Below the pieces are notes generated by a model that made no database searches, was not told where the DNA came from, and saw nothing but the letters and a program-made list of their open reading frames with translations. From positions 62,001 through 126,000 of the forward strand of contig OZ253953.1 in NCBI GenBank assembly GCA_965267335.1: DNA of 64,000 nt, given 5' to 3'. The position numbers and the translations under genes are program-made. Shown one piece after another: positions 44,499 through 53,645 of the stretch; positions within the stretch are counted from its first letter, which is position 1; the number at the start of each line of letters is the position of its first letter. The stretch comes from G965267335 sp965267335 (lineage in GTDB: Bacteria > Bacteroidota > Bacteroidia > Cytophagales > JAAEPT01).

Positions 44499-45850
44499 TT
44501 TATCTAGATCTGATAACGTCCCCAGGCCTTTTTCTGATCATGTTCACCTATATCAGAAATATGTCCAATCAGCTCTATCCCAACAAGCCGCTGGAAAGAA
44601 AGTACTTCGTATCTGCTTTCGTACTTAAGTGTTTTGGAGCGATTGCACTTGGGCTTATCTACCAGTTTTATTATTACGGTGGTGACACATTTAACTACTA
44701 CGAAAATGCCATGCATCTGAGCAGAGCCTTAACCACCGAACCCTCTGTGGGACTCCAATTGCTTTTCGGAGAAGCCGGGGTTTACACACCGGAAAACTTA
44801 AAATATGCTCGCTACATGTATTTCTACAGCGATGCGGCCAGTTATTTTGTTGTGAGAGTTGCCGGATTCATTGGCCTGATCACATTCAACACCTACTCCG
44901 GAATAGCCCTGACCTTTGCTTTAATAAGTTTTTCAGGAATATGGTCCATATACTCTGTATTAATAAAAGAGTACCCTTATCTAAAAAAACAGCTGGCCTA
45001 TGGTTGCCTATTCTTACCTTCTATTGTCTTCTGGGGATCCGGGCTCATGAAGGATTCACTTTGTCTGGCTGGTCTGGGTTGGCTATTCTATGGGGTTTAT
45101 CATCTGGCTATTCTCAGAAAAAAAATTGTTCGTTCATCTATTCTGATTGTCTTGGGAGGTTATCTTCTAGCCAGTATCAAATTATATATTTTGCTTTCGA
45201 TACTCCCCGCAATGATGGTATGGTTAGCAATTTACTACAACAAACAATTGAGTATGGCCATCAGAATAGTAGCCTTTCCAATAATCCTCGTACTCCTCTC
45301 CGGAATCGGCTATCTGATCGTTGTTAACTTATCTCAGGAAAGCGAAAAATACTCCTTGGAAAAGCTCCAGGAAACATCCCGTGTAACAAGCCACTATTTA
45401 AAAAGAATTAGCGATGAAGGAGCTTCATACTCATTAAGTGCACCATTTGATGGTTCGATCGGAAGTACTATCCGCCTCGCACCGGAAGCAGTAATTGCAT
45501 CTTTCTTCAGGCCTGCCATTTTCGAATCAAGAAACATAGTGATGTTAATGTCTGGGGCAGAAAACACGATCATCTTAGTCCTGTTTCTACTCGGATTGTT
45601 TCGTCTTGCCTTAGATAAAAAGGTCAGGGTACAGAATCATAGCTTAATAACTTTTTGCATCGTATTCAGCACACTTTTTGCTATTGGTATCGGTCTCACT
45701 ACTTTTAATTTCGGAGCCTTGGCCCGATACAAACTTCCATTACTGCCCTTCCTTACCGCAACCGTTATTGTATGGAATTTTAAAAACTCTTCACTTCGAA
45801 AACTAATCTGGAAAAAGAAAAAAATGATGGCTCAAAAAGCCTCTTCATAG
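44495..45850 (+). CDS. Polytopic membrane protein, candidate polymerase or GT-C transferase
   Basis: A 451-residue protein with about ten hydrophobic helices. The loop after the second helix reads QFYYYGGDTFNYYENA (about 60-75), an acidic motif of the kind found in the first periplasmic loop of GT-C glycosyltransferases. FLPSIVFWGSGLMKDSLCL (about 165) is another family-like block. Such proteins are Wzy-type polymerases or lipid-linked glycosyltransferases. In a Wzm/Wzt locus a classical polymerase is not expected, so the GT-C interpretation may be better. It ends tail-to-tail with fcl, overlapping 19 bases. Confidence 0.55.
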   Translation: MIYLDLITSPGLFLIMFTYIRNMSNQLYPNKPLERKYFVSAFVLKCFGAIALGLIYQFYYYGGDTFNYYENAMHLSRALTTEPSVGLQLLFGEAGVYTPENLKYARYMYFYSDAASYFVVRVAGFIGLITFNTYSGIALTFALISFSGIWSIYSVLIKEYPYLKKQLAYGCLFLPSIVFWGSGLMKDSLCLAGLGWLFYGVYHLAILRKKIVRSSILIVLGGYLLASIKLYILLSILPAMMVWLAIYYNKQLSMAIRIVAFPIILVLLSGIGYLIVVNLSQESEKYSLEKLQETSRVTSHYLKRISDEGASYSLSAPFDGSIGSTIRLAPEAVIASFFRPAIFESRNIVMLMSGAENTIILVLFLLGLFRLALDKKVRVQNHSLITFCIVFSTLFAIGIGLTTFNFGALARYKLPLLPFLTATVIVWNFKNSSLRKLIWKKKKMMAQKASS

Positions 45851-46755
45851 GTCCTTTTAATGCCTTCTATTAGACTAATTTTTGGTTCCCAACCAAGTGC
45901 AGTCAATCTCGAGACATCAAGGAGTTTTCTTGGTGTACCATCTGGTTTTGAGGAATCCCAATCAATCCTTCCATTATAGCCTACTAAACCTTTAATTAGC
46001 TCTGCCAATTCCTTTATTGAAATATCCTTGCCAGTACCAACATTGATTATCTCAGAGGAATCATGATGTTGAAATAAATGATAGCAGGCATCTGCCAAAT
46101 CATCTGCGTGTAAGAACTCTCTTTTTGGAGTACCTGTTCCCCATAAATTAACAGATTCTTTTCCTTCTAACTTTGCTTCGTGAAACTTTCTGATCAATGC
46201 TGGTAATACATGTGATGTTTCAAGGTCATAATTATCATTGGGACCATACAAGTTTGTAGGCATCAGACTTATATAATTACACCCATATTGCTCTCTGTAA
46301 TACTGACACATTTTTATACCAGCAATCTTGGCGATGGCATAGGCCTCATTGGTCGGTTCCAGTTCTCCGGTGAGTAGATATTCTTCTTTGATGGGTTGCT
46401 GTGCGAGTTTAGGATAAATACATGATGAACCCAGAAAAACTAGCTTGCTAACATTATTCTCATAACTCGAATGAATAACATTATTCTGAATCATTAAGTT
46501 ATCATAAAGAAAAGTACCCTTATACAAATCGTTAGCCATAATGCCGCCCACCTTTGCAGCAGCAAGAAACACGTATTCAGGCTTTTCTTTTGCAAAAAAC
46601 TCAGCAACAGCTGATTGATTACGCAAGTCCAATTCTGATGAGCTACGGAGAATCAGATTGCCGAAGCCTTCTTTTATTAACTTCCTTTCAATGGCTGATC
46701 CAACCATCCCACGATGCCCTGCGATATAAACCTTTGAATTCTTATTTATCGGCAT
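45832..46755 (-). CDS. fcl: GDP-L-fucose synthase
   Basis: A 307-residue SDR enzyme that converts GDP-4-keto-6-deoxymannose to GDP-L-fucose. Diagnostic parts are YIAGHRGMVGSAIERKL, FLGSSCIYPKLAQQPIKEEY, the catalytic YAIAK and LMPTNLYGPNDNYD with the later FLHADDLADACYHLF. It overlaps gmd by 14 bases on the same strand, so the two form a GDP-fucose operon opposed to the main locus. The 3' end overlaps the membrane protein gene by 19 bases. Confidence 0.95.
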   Translation of the reverse strand: MPINKNSKVYIAGHRGMVGSAIERKLIKEGFGNLILRSSSELDLRNQSAVAEFFAKEKPEYVFLAAAKVGGIMANDLYKGTFLYDNLMIQNNVIHSSYENNVSKLVFLGSSCIYPKLAQQPIKEEYLLTGELEPTNEAYAIAKIAGIKMCQYYREQYGCNYISLMPTNLYGPNDNYDLETSHVLPALIRKFHEAKLEGKESVNLWGTGTPKREFLHADDLADACYHLFQHHDSSEIINVGTGKDISIKELAELIKGLVGYNGRIDWDSSKPDGTPRKLLDVSRLTALGWEPKISLIEGIKRTYEEAF

Positions 46756-47821
46756 ATCCGTTTTCTAATAGTTTCAGATCAGAGTTTACCATTTCACTAA
46801 TCATAGCCTCCAGTGTATACTTCGGCTGCCAGCCTAATTTTGTTTTGGCTTTGGTAGGATCTCCTAACAAGAGGTCAACCTCTGTTGGCCGATAATAATT
46901 AGGATCAACAGCAACCACCTTTTGACCTATGGGTAATTGATAATCCGGGTTAGCACAGGCTTTCACAACTGCATATTCGTCCTTACCCTCCTTATGATAC
47001 TCGAGTTCTACTCCAACTGCTTCAAATGCCATTTCCAAAAACTCACGTACTTTAGTGGTTTGTCCCGTAGCAATCACAAAATCCTCGGGTTTCTCCTGCT
47101 GCAACATTAACCACATGGCTTCAACATAATCCTTTGCATGCCCCCAATCTCGTTTCGCATCCAGGTTACCCAGATACAGAACATCCTGCTTGCCTTTCAC
47201 AATATTTGCCACCCCCATAGTAATTTTTCGAGTTACAAATGTTTCTCCCCTCAATGGTGACTCATGGTTAAACAGTATACCATTACAGGCAAACATATCG
47301 TAGGCTTCCCGGTAATTAACCGTAATCCAATAAGCATAGAGTTTAGCTGCCGCATATGGTGACCTTGGGTAAAAAGGTGTAGTTTCTGATTGAGGCACCT
47401 CTTGTGCAAGTCCATAAAGCTCAGAAGTTGATGCCTGGTAAACTTTAGTCTTTTTTGTCAAGCCAAGTAGGCGAACGGCTTCCAGAATTCTCAAAGTTCC
47501 GATTCCATCCACATCTGCTGTATACTCAGGTGACTCAAAACTCACCTTAACATGAGACATTGCTCCTAGATTGTATATCTCATCCGGCTGCACCTCCTGG
47601 ATGATCCTGATGATGTTGGTTGAATCACTAAGGTCACCATAGTGCATTTTAAATTTCACCCCGGTATTGTGTGGGTCTTCGTATAAATGATCGACACGTT
47701 GGGTATTAAAAATCGAACTCCTTCTCTTTATTCCGTGAACCTCATAACCCTTACCTAAAAGAAACTCAGCAAGGTAGGCTCCGTCTTGTCCGGTAATTCC
47801 GGTAATCAGCGCTTTTGCCAT
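46742..47821 (-). CDS. gmd: GDP-mannose 4,6-dehydratase
   Basis: A 359-residue SDR enzyme that makes GDP-4-keto-6-deoxy-D-mannose. The signature parts are ALITGITGQDGAYLAEFLLG, HYGDLSDSTNIIRII, YNLGAMSHVKVSFESP, the catalytic YAAAK with PRSPYAAAKLYAYW, and NHESPLRGETFVTRKIT. The protein starts at 47821 next to a TATTTTTG box. Its product feeds Fcl and, presumably, the GT10 fucosyltransferase-like enzyme at 28204. Confidence 0.97.
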   Translation of the reverse strand: MAKALITGITGQDGAYLAEFLLGKGYEVHGIKRRSSIFNTQRVDHLYEDPHNTGVKFKMHYGDLSDSTNIIRIIQEVQPDEIYNLGAMSHVKVSFESPEYTADVDGIGTLRILEAVRLLGLTKKTKVYQASTSELYGLAQEVPQSETTPFYPRSPYAAAKLYAYWITVNYREAYDMFACNGILFNHESPLRGETFVTRKITMGVANIVKGKQDVLYLGNLDAKRDWGHAKDYVEAMWLMLQQEKPEDFVIATGQTTKVREFLEMAFEAVGVELEYHKEGKDEYAVVKACANPDYQLPIGQKVVAVDPNYYRPTEVDLLLGDPTKAKTKLGWQPKYTLEAMISEMVNSDLKLLENGYADK

Positions 47822-47844
47822 TAAAATCGTGCTTTGAGAGCTTC

Positions 47845-47852
47845 CAAAAATA
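47845..47852 (-). promoter_or_regulatory. -7 box (TATTTTTG) before gmd
   Basis: TAnnTTTG match on the minus strand, 23 bases before the gmd start, in the 89-base divergent gap shared with the Lrp-type regulator gene. Confidence 0.4.
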
Positions 47853-47910
47853 CGTAATTAGTTTAATAATTCGTACTTTGCTCCACAGAGATCATTGAAA
47901 TTAGTACAGC

Positions 47911-48399
47911 ATGAGTCAGAATCTTGAAAAATCATTGGACAAGACCGATATCAAAATATTGGAGATCTTACAAACCAACGCAAAAATTACAAATTCTCAG
48001 TTGGCCAAGGAAATCGGGCTTTCTCCTGCTCCTACTCTTGAACGTGTTAAAAAACTGGAGGCCTCCGGTGTAATTAAAAGCTATCATGCCGAAGTCAATA
48101 CTGATAAACTTGGACTGGGAATTTGTGTCTTCATCCAGGCTTCATTAACCGGTAGCAAACGAGCACTTTTTGACAGTTTTATTAAGAAGGTACAGGAGAT
48201 ACCAGAAATTATAGAATGCCATCATGTAACTGGTTCCTCTGATTTTCTTTTAAAAGTTCTCATTAGAGATATACAGGATTATAACGACTTTATTCTGGAA
48301 AAAATGATTGGAATTGAGGAAATAGGCAATGTTCAGTCCCTCATGGTTCTGTCAACTATAAAAGACGCCAAGGTAATGCCCATTCACGAGGGCTCGTAA
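47911..48399 (+). CDS. Lrp/AsnC family transcriptional regulator
   Basis: A 162-residue regulator with an N-terminal helix-turn-helix (TDIKILEILQTNAKITNSQL then GLSPAPTLERVKKLEASG, about 10-60) and a C-terminal RAM effector domain (about 70-150, ECHHVTGSSDFLLKVLIRD). Such proteins bind amino acids and act on nearby promoters. It is divergent from gmd with an 89-base gap, so it may regulate gmd-fcl, and it overlaps the downstream TPR gene tail-to-tail by 16 bases. Confidence 0.92.
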   Translation: MSQNLEKSLDKTDIKILEILQTNAKITNSQLAKEIGLSPAPTLERVKKLEASGVIKSYHAEVNTDKLGLGICVFIQASLTGSKRALFDSFIKKVQEIPEIIECHHVTGSSDFLLKVLIRDIQDYNDFILEKMIGIEEIGNVQSLMVLSTIKDAKVMPIHEGS

Positions 48400-49913
48400 T
48401 TCTTTATGAAGCGCTTAGCTACACGCTTCAGTATATTTTTATTTGGGGCGTGCTCAATGATTTGCTCATAGTACTTAGCCGCATCTTCTTTCCTTCCTTC
48501 CTTTAGGGCTATTTGTGCCAGATAGTACAGTGAATTGATATGATAATTCTTTTCTTGATATCCCAGCACATCACCGAACTTAACAGTCTGTTTTAGGTAA
48601 TATTCAGTACTATCAGAATACTTCATATCACCAGAGAATGAGCTCATCATCCGATACTTTTTGTTGAGACGCATCATTTTCTCCTTTTCGTTATCAACCT
48701 TACTATTGTAGGCAAGGATCACTTTATTTAGCTTATCAATTTTTTCGTTCTTCTTCTCAATTTTCGAATTGTATTTTACAATGTGTTTGCTCACCTCTCC
48801 ATCACTAATAAGGTCGTTTTCTTCTTGTATTTCGGCATTTTTCTTTTGAATGACATTGTTGATCAGTACGGAATATGCATTGTACTTTTTCGTATTCTTA
48901 TTTATTTGTTTTCTTTTCTTGTTGAGTTTATTCACACTCTTGTTATCCTTCTCGATTTTCTGATTTGCCTCCTCTACAGCGTCCTCAATTTCCATCGTTG
49001 ATTCCGCAATAAAATAACTTGAGTAGCGGGCACCAACTTCTTCATAACCGGGATAATTTGCATGATACTTGCGCAAATAATCCTTTGCTATTTCTGCGGT
49101 TTTGTGAGCATTGCCATAGAGATAATTTAATTTGGCATATTTTCTCTGGAAGTAAGAATTATCTGGAAATTCATCGTGCAAATACTTAGCAATTGGCAGT
49201 GCCAGATGATTGGTTTTTTCGTACTCATACACCAAAATCATAAAGTTCATTGCCTCAATTCTGGTATAAAAAGATTCGTTAGAAACTTGTTGGAGTTGTT
49301 TTATTCCAAGCTCTTTATCTCCTTTCGAGAAAAGGAGGAGTATTGGTTTCAGCCCTGGTTTGTTTTCAGGAATCCATTCTCTAAAATAATTGTATAATGC
49401 ATCTCCCAACAAAAACTCGGGATCCAGTTCGTCATGACCTCCATTGGCCTTATGGAGGTAATTTAGAGCTCTTTTTGTATGAAAGGCCGCCTTTGTGTAA
49501 TTATTTCTGTCGGAGTGAAACCTGGCTTGTAATCCATAGGCACAGGCTAAGAAAAACTTCGCCTCTCTATTTTCTTTGTCTGCTTTGTACATCTCCTTTG
49601 CCTTCTCGATGGACAAATCCATGTACTTGAAAAAATCCTCATCATAGTCTGTGACTTCATCATTAGGCATAATTTTCCACCACGAACTGAGCCCCATGAG
49701 ATAATAAGGCAATGGGTGCTCCGGGTACTCCTGGATCATCCATTTGAATCTTTTCTCTGCTACATCAAACTTGAAATTGTAAAGTGCATGAATAGCACTG
49801 GTAGACTCATACTGCACCTGCCTGTTCAACAATAAATACTCTGTTGAATCACTCTGAGCACTTGCTCCCCTGAGAGCAGCCAGCAAAACCAATATGGTCC
49901 ACAACTTATTCAC
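48384..49913 (-). CDS. Secreted TPR protein with coiled-coil insertion
   Basis: A 509-residue protein starting at GTG 49913 (the codon before it is TAA). A signal peptide ends near residue 20 (ASAQ). TPR-like helix pairs fill about 35-310 (ALYNFKFDVAEKRFKWMIQEYP is a clear unit) and resume at about 431-490 (LYYLAQIALKEGRKEDAAKYYEQII). Between them lies an insert (about 313-430) rich in Asn, Lys and Glu with heptad-like repeats (IEKKNEKIDKLNK), predicted to be a long coiled coil. Function unknown; probably periplasmic or surface scaffold. Confidence 0.7.
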   Translation of the reverse strand: MNKLWTILVLLAALRGASAQSDSTEYLLLNRQVQYESTSAIHALYNFKFDVAEKRFKWMIQEYPEHPLPYYLMGLSSWWKIMPNDEVTDYDEDFFKYMDLSIEKAKEMYKADKENREAKFFLACAYGLQARFHSDRNNYTKAAFHTKRALNYLHKANGGHDELDPEFLLGDALYNYFREWIPENKPGLKPILLLFSKGDKELGIKQLQQVSNESFYTRIEAMNFMILVYEYEKTNHLALPIAKYLHDEFPDNSYFQRKYAKLNYLYGNAHKTAEIAKDYLRKYHANYPGYEEVGARYSSYFIAESTMEIEDAVEEANQKIEKDNKSVNKLNKKRKQINKNTKKYNAYSVLINNVIQKKNAEIQEENDLISDGEVSKHIVKYNSKIEKKNEKIDKLNKVILAYNSKVDNEKEKMMRLNKKYRMMSSFSGDMKYSDSTEYYLKQTVKFGDVLGYQEKNYHINSLYYLAQIALKEGRKEDAAKYYEQIIEHAPNKNILKRVAKRFIKNYEPS

Positions 49914-50043
49914 TTACAGTACTAACGGATAAAACTAAAAATTAATACAATTTACAAAAAACGAAATACAATCTCAGAAAATAAACATCATTCCAAAAGG
50001 GTATATCCAGCTCAATTTCAATGATTTGAGAAAAAATCATCAT

Positions 50044-50081
50044 TTTGTTCTTGCGACATCAAAAGTTATACTCTTCCTTTG
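50044..50081 (+). promoter_or_regulatory. Candidate Bacteroidota promoter (TTG, 20-base spacer, TTCCTTTG)
   Basis: TTG at 50051-50053 and TTCCTTTG at 50074-50081 (7 of 8 with TAnnTTTG) with a 20-base spacer, plus TTTG at 50044. It is the best promoter candidate in the 248-base gap before the pyrophosphatase-like gene and hppA; leader about 75 bases. Confidence 0.3.
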
Positions 50082-50161
50082 CATAATCATTCAAAAACAT
50101 TACTTCCCTCGATAGCACACTTTTTATAATTCAGGAGTAACTAACAGATTTTCAATTTCAT

Positions 50162-51322
50162 ATGCTAGTAAAGTTTATTCGATCATATAGTCGTACAGTA
50201 TTACTTTTTATGCTGGTAGGTGGATTATTAGTACTTGCTCCCTTCATAATGGGTAGCATGAAAGTGATGTATTATGAAATGTTCGTTGGAATAGTTGCAG
50301 CCATATTCACACAAATACTGAGGCTTTTTCTGCTGGAAAAGGATCTTAAGTCGAAACTGATCAACAACAACCATTCAGCCTGGACTTCCCTGTTAAAATC
50401 TTTCTTTGGAAACTCACTCCTTCGTCTTATCGGATTTCTGGTTCTCACATCATCGATCTATCTATTAACATGGCTTGGTGATACAGGAAGTTCAGAAGAC
50501 GGGTTATATATATTATTGTACATCTTGTTGGGCTTTTTCGGTACAGAAATAATTGCAGGAGTAGTTTTGACATTTATCAGCAGAAAAAACCATTCTAAAT
50601 ACTCCCGAATCAACAACATCATTGAAAATGCCAGGCTGAGAGATGCTAATCAAAAAAACATTGATCTGAGTGATGCCTTGCTCATCGTAATGATTCTATG
50701 TGGAATAATGGCATTTAACATTGAAGAAACTTATTATAACATCAGCCTGGTACTGCTTCCAATAGTTATCATAGTGGCTAATGTAATTACCACCCCCCTG
50801 GGTTTTTCTCTTGCATTCCGATATCAAAAAGTGAAATATCAGTATGTTGGTGGGTTCGCAAGAATACTATCGGTGCTACTAACTATAGCCATAATTTCAG
50901 CCTTTTTGCACTTTTTAGTACCAGATACCTGGCAGCATTACTCAAGTGGGAATGGCATTGAAAAAGTATCGCTATTGGACATTATAACCATAATAATTAC
51001 TGGTACTATTACGGGATTTATTATTCGACTAGTTGAACGCGTATTGAACCATACCATTGCCGCTCGTAGTAAAAAGAGATTTTTTGCCCTTCTTATTAAT
51101 TTTATTCATATAATTGTGCCCGTTTTCTTGATGGCCATTGGATTATTCCTGGCCTTTGAACTTTACGGGTTACATGGTGTAGTCCTTTGGGCTTGCACCC
51201 TTCTGGCAAGCACTGCCAGAGAAATCGCCTTCGAAGCTTATTCAACTAATCGTATAGCTTCGATCAGATTCCGTTACCTGAGAAGACAGTTAAGAAAACA
51301 GCTAATATTCAGGCATAACTAA
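50162..51322 (+). CDS. Membrane-pyrophosphatase-like protein lacking catalytic motifs
   Basis: A 386-residue polytopic membrane protein. Read against HppA encoded 30 bases downstream, it follows the same order: WTSLLK at 74-79 (HppA RTSLPK 119-124), GTE at 127-129 (GAE 185-187), VLLP at 197-200 (286-289), VPDTW (LPETV), and an ungapped 25-residue block 336-360 against 444-468, with 9 identities and most other positions conservative. The catalytic loop of HppA between GAE and VLLP is about 31 residues shorter here and has none of the DxxxD/DDPRNP motif. It ends right where HppA begins motif 2 (GPIADNAGG), so the last third is missing. Likely a degenerate paralogue; function unknown. Confidence 0.6.
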   Translation: MLVKFIRSYSRTVLLFMLVGGLLVLAPFIMGSMKVMYYEMFVGIVAAIFTQILRLFLLEKDLKSKLINNNHSAWTSLLKSFFGNSLLRLIGFLVLTSSIYLLTWLGDTGSSEDGLYILLYILLGFFGTEIIAGVVLTFISRKNHSKYSRINNIIENARLRDANQKNIDLSDALLIVMILCGIMAFNIEETYYNISLVLLPIVIIVANVITTPLGFSLAFRYQKVKYQYVGGFARILSVLLTIAIISAFLHFLVPDTWQHYSSGNGIEKVSLLDIITIIITGTITGFIIRLVERVLNHTIAARSKKRFFALLINFIHIIVPVFLMAIGLFLAFELYGLHGVVLWACTLLASTAREIAFEAYSTNRIASIRFRYLRRQLRKQLIFRHN

Positions 51323-51352
51323 AAGAATCTGTATAAACACTAATCACACAAA

Positions 51353-53626
51353 ATGGAACAATACCTAATTTACATTCTTCCGGCTTTCGGAATTTTGGGA
51401 CTGCTTTATATGGCAGTACTAAGCGCGTGGGTTAAGAAGCAAGACGCAGGAGAAGATAAAATGAAAAAACTAGCCGGCTATGTCCGGGAAGGGGCTCTGG
51501 CTTTCTTAAAAGCGGAATATAGGATTTTGGCAATATTCGTTGTTATTGCTGGTGGTGCTCTTGCTGGCCTTTCATTTGTTGAAGGAGTAGAGGCTGAATG
51601 GTTTATAGTTGTTGCTTTCGTTATCGGAGCTATATTCTCAGCTCTTGCAGGTAATATTGGTATGCGCATAGCTACGGCTGCCAACGTCAGAACAACTCAA
51701 GCCGCACGGACTAGTCTTCCTAAGGCTCTTCAGGTATCATTCAGAGGAGGAACTGTTATGGGATTGGGAGTTGCTGGTCTTGCAGTATTCGGACTAGCTA
51801 CAATATTCGTACTGTTGGTTATGAACTACGTTGTATCTGCTGATGGACTTGAAGCTAACAAGCAAATGAGCATAGTACTTGAGACGCTTGCGGGATTTTC
51901 GTTAGGTGCCGAGTCAATAGCACTTTTCGCTCGTGTTGGTGGTGGAATATATACAAAAGCAGCTGACGTTGGAGCTGACCTTGTTGGGAAAGTAGAAGCA
52001 GGGATTCCTGAAGATGATCCCCGTAACCCTGCTACAATCGCTGATAACGTAGGTGATAATGTTGGTGACGTTGCAGGAATGGGAGCTGACCTTTTCGGTT
52101 CTTATGTAGCGACCGTATTGGCTGCTATGGTACTAGGTAATTATATGATCAAAGATATGATTATTGCCAACGGTGACTATACCGATAAATTCAGCAACAT
52201 GGGACCGGTATTACTTCCGGTTCTGATTGCGGGACTAGGTATAATCTTTTCTATTATTGGTACCTTTTTCATAAAAATTAAAGACAATTCAGCTAAGGAA
52301 GCTAAAGTACAGGGAGCTCTTAATATGGGTAACTGGTCTTCAATTATTCTTACAGCCATTGCAGCATTTGGTGTAATCAAGTGGATGTTACCTGAGACGG
52401 TTAACATGAAATTTTTCGGAGAAAATGATGGTATGCCGGTAGCTATAGAATCTATGAGAATTTTCTACGCTGTACTTGTTGGTCTTGGCGTAGGAGGTCT
52501 AATTTCTTTCTTTACTGAATACTACACCGGACTTGGAAAAAAACCAGTGATTGACATTGTTCAAAAATCATCAACTGGAGCGGCAACCAACATTATTGCT
52601 GGGCTTGCAACTGGTATGATTTCAACTTTTGCACCGATCATCCTTTTTGCTGGCGCGATTTGGGGATCTTATGCATTAGCTGGTTTCTACGGTGTTTCAA
52701 TAGCAGCGTCTGCCATGATGGCAACTACCGCGATGCAATTAGCAATTGATGCATTCGGCCCTATTGCTGATAATGCCGGTGGTATTGCTGAAATGAGTGA
52801 ACTTCCTGATGAAGTTCGTGAAAGAACTGATATTCTTGATTCGGTAGGTAATACGACTGCCGCAATCGGTAAAGGATTTGCAATCGCATCTGCTGCACTT
52901 ACGGCATTGGCCCTATTTGCTGCGTATGTAACGTTCACAGGTATTGATGGAATCAACATTTTCAAAGCGGACGTACTTGCTGCTTTATTCTTAGGTGGTA
53001 TGGTGCCAGTCGTATTCTCTGCTCTTGCGATGAGCTCGGTTGGTAAAGCGGCTATGGAAATGGTAAAAGAAGTAAGAAGACAGTTCAAAGAAATTCCAGG
53101 TATCATGGAAGGTAAAAGTGAACCTGAATATGGTAAGTGTGTTGATATTTCTACAAAAGCTGCTCTTCGAGAAATGATGCTTCCAGGTGCAATGACCATT
53201 TTCATTCCTATAATTGTAGGTTTTGCAATGGGTGCCGAAGCTCTTGGTAGTTATATGGCAGGTGTTGCAGTTTCCGGAGTACTTTGGGCAATCTTCCAAA
53301 ATAATGCCGGTGGTGCCTGGGACAACGCTAAGAAATCTTTTGAGGCCGGTGTCGAAATTGATGGTGAAATGACCTACAAAGGATCAGAGGCCCACAAAGC
53401 CGCAGTAACTGGTGATACAGTTGGTGACCCTTTTAAAGACACTTCCGGGCCTTCAATGAACATTCTCATTAAACTTACTTGTCTTGTTGGCCTTGTAATT
53501 GCCCCTATCCTGGGTAAAGGAAAAGCGGAAGGACATAGTCTTAATGAGAATAAAAAGCAGGAAATCACTGTAGAAAAGTCAACAGCTGCTACAGAGAAAC
53601 TTCCGACAATCAACGATTTGAAATAA
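51353..53626 (+). CDS. hppA: Membrane-bound pyrophosphatase (H+/Na+-translocating)
   Basis: A 757-residue, 16-helix ion pump that couples pyrophosphate hydrolysis to proton or sodium export. Substrate-binding motifs are complete: DVGADLVGKVEAGIPEDDPR (from 205) with NVGDNVGDVAGMGADL, DAFGPIADNAGG (D466), and the C-terminal HKAAVTGDTVGDPFKDTSGP. GNTTAAIGKGF (about 500) carries Ala at the position that is Lys in potassium-independent pumps, so a K+-dependent enzyme is expected. H+ versus Na+ cannot be told here. The pyrophosphatase-like gene precedes it by 30 bases and adk follows by 19. Confidence 0.95.
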   Translation: MEQYLIYILPAFGILGLLYMAVLSAWVKKQDAGEDKMKKLAGYVREGALAFLKAEYRILAIFVVIAGGALAGLSFVEGVEAEWFIVVAFVIGAIFSALAGNIGMRIATAANVRTTQAARTSLPKALQVSFRGGTVMGLGVAGLAVFGLATIFVLLVMNYVVSADGLEANKQMSIVLETLAGFSLGAESIALFARVGGGIYTKAADVGADLVGKVEAGIPEDDPRNPATIADNVGDNVGDVAGMGADLFGSYVATVLAAMVLGNYMIKDMIIANGDYTDKFSNMGPVLLPVLIAGLGIIFSIIGTFFIKIKDNSAKEAKVQGALNMGNWSSIILTAIAAFGVIKWMLPETVNMKFFGENDGMPVAIESMRIFYAVLVGLGVGGLISFFTEYYTGLGKKPVIDIVQKSSTGAATNIIAGLATGMISTFAPIILFAGAIWGSYALAGFYGVSIAASAMMATTAMQLAIDAFGPIADNAGGIAEMSELPDEVRERTDILDSVGNTTAAIGKGFAIASAALTALALFAAYVTFTGIDGINIFKADVLAALFLGGMVPVVFSALAMSSVGKAAMEMVKEVRRQFKEIPGIMEGKSEPEYGKCVDISTKAALREMMLPGAMTIFIPIIVGFAMGAEALGSYMAGVAVSGVLWAIFQNNAGGAWDNAKKSFEAGVEIDGEMTYKGSEAHKAAVTGDTVGDPFKDTSGPSMNILIKLTCLVGLVIAPILGKGKAEGHSLNENKKQEITVEKSTAATEKLPTINDLK

Positions 53627-53645
53627 AATCTATAACGAGATTATT

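Noticed and set aside
52687..53205. Minus-strand open frame of 172 codons inside hppA
   Set aside because: Antisense shadow of a highly biased membrane-protein gene; low-complexity Ser/Ala/Ile composition.
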